The translations under genes were made by a program, and so were the position numbers. DNA of 64,000 nt. Source: Oricola thermophila. Its GTDB lineage: Bacteria; Pseudomonadota; Alphaproteobacteria; Rhizobiales; Rhizobiaceae. Positions within the stretch are counted from its first letter, which is position 1, and each line of letters starts with the position of its first letter. The notes under the pieces were generated by a model, which saw nothing but the letters and a program-made list of their open reading frames with translations, did not search any database and had not been told where the DNA came from. Positions 60,586 through 64,000 of the stretch are shown one piece after another. The stretch spans positions 3,410,001-3,474,000 of the forward strand of contig NZ_CP054836.1 in NCBI RefSeq assembly GCF_013358405.1, given 5' to 3'.

Positions 60586-61512
60586 TTGTCCCCACAAAAT
60601 ACCCGCACGGATGTCGACAGCGAGGCGATGCCGCCGGTCGCCCTGGCGCTGTCGCTCGGCGTTTTCCTGATGTTCGCGCTTCTGGATACCTCGGCCAAGT
60701 ATCTGGTCACCTCGGGGCTGGCCGCGATCTTCGTGGTGTGGTGCCGCTTCGCCCTGCAGGCGCTGCTCCAGGCGGTGATCTCCCGGGCCTGGGCCAATGC
60801 CGATGCCTGGCGGATGAGGAATGTTCCGCTGCAACTCGTGCGCGGCATCGCCTTGCCGGTGACAACGCTGCTCAACTTCAAGGCGCTGGAGACGCTGCAG
60901 CTGGCGCAGACGGTTTCCGTCTTCCTGTCGTCGCCGATGATGGTGACGGCACTTGCCGGCCCGCTGCTGGGCGAATGGGCGGGCCCGCGGCGCTGGGCGG
61001 CGATCATGGTCGGCTTTGTTGGTGTGCTTGTTGTGGTGCGCCCCGGCACCGCCATGTTCGACCCCGCGATCCTCTACTCGATATCCGCGACGCTGGTTTA
61101 TGCCATCTATTCAATTCTTACGCGCAAGTTGGCCGGCACCGAAACCGAGGCGAGCCTGGTGTTCTATTCCTCCTTCTTCGGTGTTGTGCTGCTGGCACCT
61201 TTCGCCTGGGTGAGTGCGTCAATGCCAGACCGGCCGCTGGATGTAGTGCTCCTGTGCGTGTTCGGCATTTTCGGCATGATTGGCCACACGATGTTCATCA
61301 AGGCGAGTCGGCTCGCCTCAGCGCCGAAGATTGCCCCGTTCGTTTACAGCCAGCTCCTGTGGATGACCCTGCTTGGTTTCATCGTGTTCGGCGATTTTCC
61401 GGATTGGTGGACCATTCTTGGCGCGGCGATTATCTGTGCGAGCGGCCTCTACCTGATGTATCGAGAAAGGGTGCTCCGGCTGGCGCGAAGCGCGGCCCCC
61501 ATAGAACGTTGA
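60586..61512 (+). CDS. DMT/EamA-family transporter
   Basis: This 308-residue inner-membrane protein of the drug/metabolite transporter superfamily has ten hydrophobic segments in two EamA repeats: VFLMFALLDTSAKYLV with LVRGIALPVTTLLNF and SVFLSSPMMVTALAG in the first, and KLAGTETEASLVFYSS with PFVYSQLLWMTLLGF in the second. The TTG at 60586 was chosen because GGAGG lies seven bases before it; the frame is open to 60532. The substrate is unknown; relatives export amino acids or metabolites. Bases from about 61100 on look less GC-rich than the first half. Confidence 0.85.
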   Translation: MSPQNTRTDVDSEAMPPVALALSLGVFLMFALLDTSAKYLVTSGLAAIFVVWCRFALQALLQAVISRAWANADAWRMRNVPLQLVRGIALPVTTLLNFKALETLQLAQTVSVFLSSPMMVTALAGPLLGEWAGPRRWAAIMVGFVGVLVVVRPGTAMFDPAILYSISATLVYAIYSILTRKLAGTETEASLVFYSSFFGVVLLAPFAWVSASMPDRPLDVVLLCVFGIFGMIGHTMFIKASRLASAPKIAPFVYSQLLWMTLLGFIVFGDFPDWWTILGAAIICASGLYLMYRERVLRLARSAAPIER

Positions 61513-61537
61513 TCCGAACACCAGAAAGAAGGCTTCC

Positions 61538-61930
61538 ATGTTCGAGTTCGTACTTCCGCAGTCGCCCGGCGAGTGGTTGGCATGGGTATCGGCTCTGGCA
61601 ACGCTGGCGTTGGGGCTCGCATATCTTCTGGCACCCAGACTTGCTTTGCGCGTCATGCGCCTTCGAATCGCCGAAGGTGTGCCGGAAGCCCTATTTGAAT
61701 TTCGGGCAACCATATCCGGTTTCTATCTCGGCGTCTCGCTGATGGCGCTTCTGTTCAACCAGCCATTTCTGTGGATGGCCCTGGGCGCAGCATGGGGCCT
61801 TTCGGTGCTGGGCCGTCTGGTCTCAATCCTGATCGATCGCGGCGAGAGGAAATTCAACTGGATTGCCACCATCGTCGAGGCGGTCCTGGCTGCTTGCCCC
61901 CTCGTATATGTCTTCGGATATGTGGCCTGA
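61538..61930 (+). CDS. DUF4345-like small membrane protein
   Basis: This 130-residue protein has four hydrophobic segments. AWVSALATLALGLAYLLAP, EFRATISGFYLGVSLMALLF and WGLSVLGRLVSILIDRGERK are consistent with the DUF4345 family of integral membrane proteins of unknown function. It starts 25 bases after the DMT transporter gene, in the same direction, so it may be in one transcript. A 223-base gap containing the ATP synthase promoter region follows. Confidence 0.75.
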   Translation: MFEFVLPQSPGEWLAWVSALATLALGLAYLLAPRLALRVMRLRIAEGVPEALFEFRATISGFYLGVSLMALLFNQPFLWMALGAAWGLSVLGRLVSILIDRGERKFNWIATIVEAVLAACPLVYVFGYVA

Positions 61931-61988
61931 TCGACATTAAGCTGGCAGGAAACTGGCGTTTCTGCGACAAAAGGCGGTCCCGGTCGTG

Positions 61989-62016
61989 TTGCGCAGGCGA
62001 AAAGCATGTGCTAGAC
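61989..62016 (+). promoter_or_regulatory. putative promoter of the atp operon
   Basis: TTGCGC, 16 bases, CTAGAC in an otherwise gene-free 223-base gap before atpH. The match to CTTGAC-N17-CTATAT is partial. Confidence 0.25.
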
Positions 62017-62053
62017 GGCTCGCAATTCGCAGCCGGGGTGCGACTGTCGTATT

Positions 62054-62066
62054 CTATTGCGAATAG
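62054..62066. promoter_or_regulatory. palindrome in the atp leader
   Basis: CTATT-GCG-AATAG is a perfect 5-base inverted repeat in an AT-rich stretch about 90 bases before atpH. The related ATTCGCA occurs at about 62024, in inverted orientation to TGCGAAT here. It may be a regulator site or a leader hairpin. Confidence 0.3.
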
Positions 62067-62153
62067 TAAACATCAACAAGTTCAATGCGTTACGCATAGC
62101 CGGCCGGCTCCCTTCCGTTTGCGCATTGAGACGAGACAGAGAAGCGATAGCCA

Positions 62154-62711
62154 GTGGCCATATCATCTCTCACTTCAGGTGTTGCTTCCCGTTACGCACA
62201 GTCTCTTTTCGACATTGCGCTTGAGGCGAAAGCGCTTGCCAGGGTCGAAGAGCAGATGGTCGCGTTCGAAGCCCTTCTCAGCGAAAGCGATGACCTGCGG
62301 CGCCTGATCGGCAGCCCGGTCTTTTCTTCCGATGAACAGTTGCGCGCAATCGACGCGATCGTGGACAAGGCCGGTTTCGATGGCGTGTTCGGCAATTTCC
62401 TGAAGGTGGTGGCATCGAACCGTCGCCTGTTTGCGTTGCCAGGTATGTTTGGGGCATTTCGTGCCATAGCTGCCGAGCACAAGGGTGTCGTCGCCGCGGA
62501 GGTGACGAGTGCCGCGAAGCTGACGGCCGCGCAGGAGAAAGAACTGAAGGCGACCTTGAAGGATGTCGCCGGCAAAGACGTGGACATCAACGTGACGGTC
62601 GATCCGTCGCTTCTTGGCGGCCTGATTGTCAAGATCGGCTCGCGCCAGATCGACACGTCGCTACGCACCAAATTGTCATCAATGAAGCTCGCGCTGAAAG
62701 AGGTCGGCTGA
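62154..62711 (+). CDS. atpH: ATP synthase F1 delta subunit
   Basis: The delta subunit links F1 to the Fo stator. The 185-residue protein has [20 protein letters not shown] at the start, [16 protein letters not shown] in the middle and [28 protein letters not shown] at the C-terminus. It starts with GTG at 62154. Its stop overlaps the atpA start by one base (TGATG). This is the first gene of the F1 operon, with the Fo genes elsewhere, as in other alphaproteobacteria. Confidence 0.95.
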   Translation: MAISSLTSGVASRYAQSLFDIALEAKALARVEEQMVAFEALLSESDDLRRLIGSPVFSSDEQLRAIDAIVDKAGFDGVFGNFLKVVASNRRLFALPGMFGAFRAIAAEHKGVVAAEVTSAAKLTAAQEKELKATLKDVAGKDVDINVTVDPSLLGGLIVKIGSRQIDTSLRTKLSSMKLALKEVG

Positions 62712-64000
62712 TGGATATTCGCGCTGCGGAAATTTCCGCGATCCTTAAGGACCAGATCAAGAATTTCGGACAGGAGGCTGAGGTATCCGAAGTCGGTTCC
62801 GTCCTGTCCGTAGGTGATGGTATCGCCCGCGTCTACGGTCTGGACAATGTCCAGGCCGGTGAAATGGTTGAATTTCCCGGTGGTATTCGCGGGATGGCGC
62901 TGAACCTCGAAACCGACAATGTCGGTGTCGTTATCTTCGGTGCTGACCGTGACATCAAGGAAGGCGACACTGTCAAACGGACCGGCGCCATCGTCGACGT
63001 GCCGGTCGGCAAGGAGCTTCTCGGTCGCGTGGTCGATGCGCTGGGGAATCCTATCGACGGAAAGGGGCCGCTCAAAGCGAAGAAGCGTGAGCGTGTCGAT
63101 GTCAAGGCGCCCGGCATCATTCCGCGCAAGTCGGTGCATGAGCCGATGTCGACGGGTCTGAAGGCTATCGATGCGATGATTCCTGTCGGTCGCGGTCAGC
63201 GCGAGTTGATCATCGGTGACCGCCAGACCGGCAAGACTGCCATTGTTCTCGACACATTCCTTAACCAGAAGCCGATCCATGACAACGGCCCGGAAAAGGA
63301 CAAGCTGTATTGTGTCTATGTCGCTGTCGGCCAAAAGCGTTCGACGGTTGCGCAATTCGTGAAGGTGCTTGAGGAGCGTGGTGCGCTCGAATATTCGGTC
63401 GTCGTCGCGGCAACCGCGTCGGATCCCGCACCGATGCAGTACCTCGCGCCGTTTGCGGGTTGTGCGATCGGCGAATATTTCCGTGATAACGGAATGCACG
63501 CGCTGATCGCCTATGACGATCTGTCCAAGCAGGCTGTCGCTTACCGTCAGATGTCGTTGCTGCTGCGTCGTCCGCCGGGGCGTGAAGCCTATCCGGGTGA
63601 CGTCTTCTACCTTCATTCGCGCCTGTTGGAGCGCGCCGCGAAGCTCAACGACGATCACGGTGCCGGTTCGCTGACCGCGCTGCCGGTCATCGAGACGCAG
63701 GCCAATGACGTCTCGGCCTACATTCCTACCAACGTAATCTCGATCACGGATGGACAGATTTTCCTTGAGACCGACCTGTTCTTCCAGGGTATCCGCCCGG
63801 CTGTGAACGTGGGTCTGTCGGTTTCTCGTGTCGGTTCGGCCGCGCAGATCAAGGCGATGAAACAGGTTGCCGGCTCGATCAAGGGCGAGCTTGCCCAGTA
63901 TCGCGAAATGGCGGCATTCGCCCAGTTCGGCTCCGATCTTGATGCCGCAACGCAGCGTCTGCTCAATCGTGGTGCGCGCCTGACCGAATTGTTGAAGCAG
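62711..64000 (+). CDS. atpA: ATP synthase F1 alpha subunit, 5' part
   Basis: This frame runs off the window after 430 codons of about 509. [19 protein letters not shown] begins the protein, Walker [10 protein letters not shown] lies at about 169-177, and [20 protein letters not shown] is the arginine-finger region of F1 alpha. It is the non-catalytic nucleotide-binding subunit. Its glycine codons are mostly GGT (14 GGT against 5 GGC in the first 178 codons), unlike the GGC preference of sucB and other well-expressed genes here. Confidence 0.97.
   Translation, partial: MDIRAAEISAILKDQIKNFGQEAEVSEVGSVLSVGDGIARVYGLDNVQAGEMVEFPGGIRGMALNLETDNVGVVIFGADRDIKEGDTVKRTGAIVDVPVGKELLGRVVDALGNPIDGKGPLKAKKRERVDVKAPGIIPRKSVHEPMSTGLKAIDAMIPVGRGQRELIIGDRQTGKTAIVLDTFLNQKPIHDNGPEKDKLYCVYVAVGQKRSTVAQFVKVLEERGALEYSVVVAATASDPAPMQYLAPFAGCAIGEYFRDNGMHALIAYDDLSKQAVAYRQMSLLLRRPPGREAYPGDVFYLHSRLLERAAKLNDDHGAGSLTALPVIETQANDVSAYIPTNVISITDGQIFLETDLFFQGIRPAVNVGLSVSRVGSAAQIKAMKQVAGSIKGELAQYREMAAFAQFGSDLDAATQRLLNRGARLTELLKQ

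Overview
This 64 kb window is a GC-rich, densely coding piece of an alphaproteobacterial chromosome, most likely from the Hyphomicrobiales (Rhizobiales). The evidence is gene order: dapF-mtaB-ftsY, ffh-aroQ-rpsP, an Omp19-like lipoprotein followed by zapE-mdh-sucC-sucD-sucA-sucB-lpdA, rimM-trmD-rplS-leuC, sdhCDAB, and atpH-atpA near priA. I see no rRNA, tRNA, insertion sequence, prophage, CRISPR array or integrated element. This is core genome with some less familiar genes set into it.

Layout. Positions 1-9000 hold the tail of a PAP2 phosphatase, argG, a MarR repressor with the MFS pump it probably controls, an M3 peptidase, an NTF2-like protein, nfsB with a divergent LysR regulator, a site-2 protease with CBS domains, and a small exported protein. 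Positions 9000-19000 hold typA, yciB, a secreted protein with a calcium-loop-like motif, ftsY-mtaB-dapF, a YcaQ-type DNA glycosylase and a fatty acid desaturase. Positions 19000-39000 hold the SRP and ribosome genes ffh, aroQ, rpsP, rimM, trmD and rplS. They are split by a 15 kb block with omp19, zapE, the TCA genes mdh to lpdA, a MipA protein, a TraB/GumN protein and xerC. Positions 39000-47400 hold a polar amino-acid ABC substrate-binding protein and permease without an ATPase, leuC, an EEP-family phosphatase, two paralogous membrane diguanylate cyclases flanking an AEC transporter, and an MliC-like lipoprotein. Positions 47600-64000 hold sdhC-sdhD-sdhA-(DUF3052)-sdhB, a 667-base stretch with no recognised gene, a Leu/Glu/Phe/Val dehydrogenase, OsmC, periplasmic MsrA, an acyltransferase, an acetyl-CoA hydrolase/CoA-transferase, fsa, priA, a DMT transporter, a DUF4345 protein, atpH and the first 430 codons of atpA.

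Together the genes encode most of the lower TCA cycle (2-oxoglutarate to oxaloacetate, lacking only fumarase), the start of the ATP synthase operon, protein targeting (Ffh, FtsY), ribosome and tRNA maturation, and several envelope proteins. The most unusual features are these. Unknown genes are inserted between subunit genes of two TCA enzymes (sucC/sucD and sdhA/sdhB). A duplicated membrane GGDEF module has CtrA-like boxes upstream of both copies. A MarR-type palindrome, a LysR-associated inverted repeat, a possible leucine attenuator and several structured leaders sit in the gaps. No wholly new defence or mobile system is visible. All functional calls rest on motif recognition without database searches.
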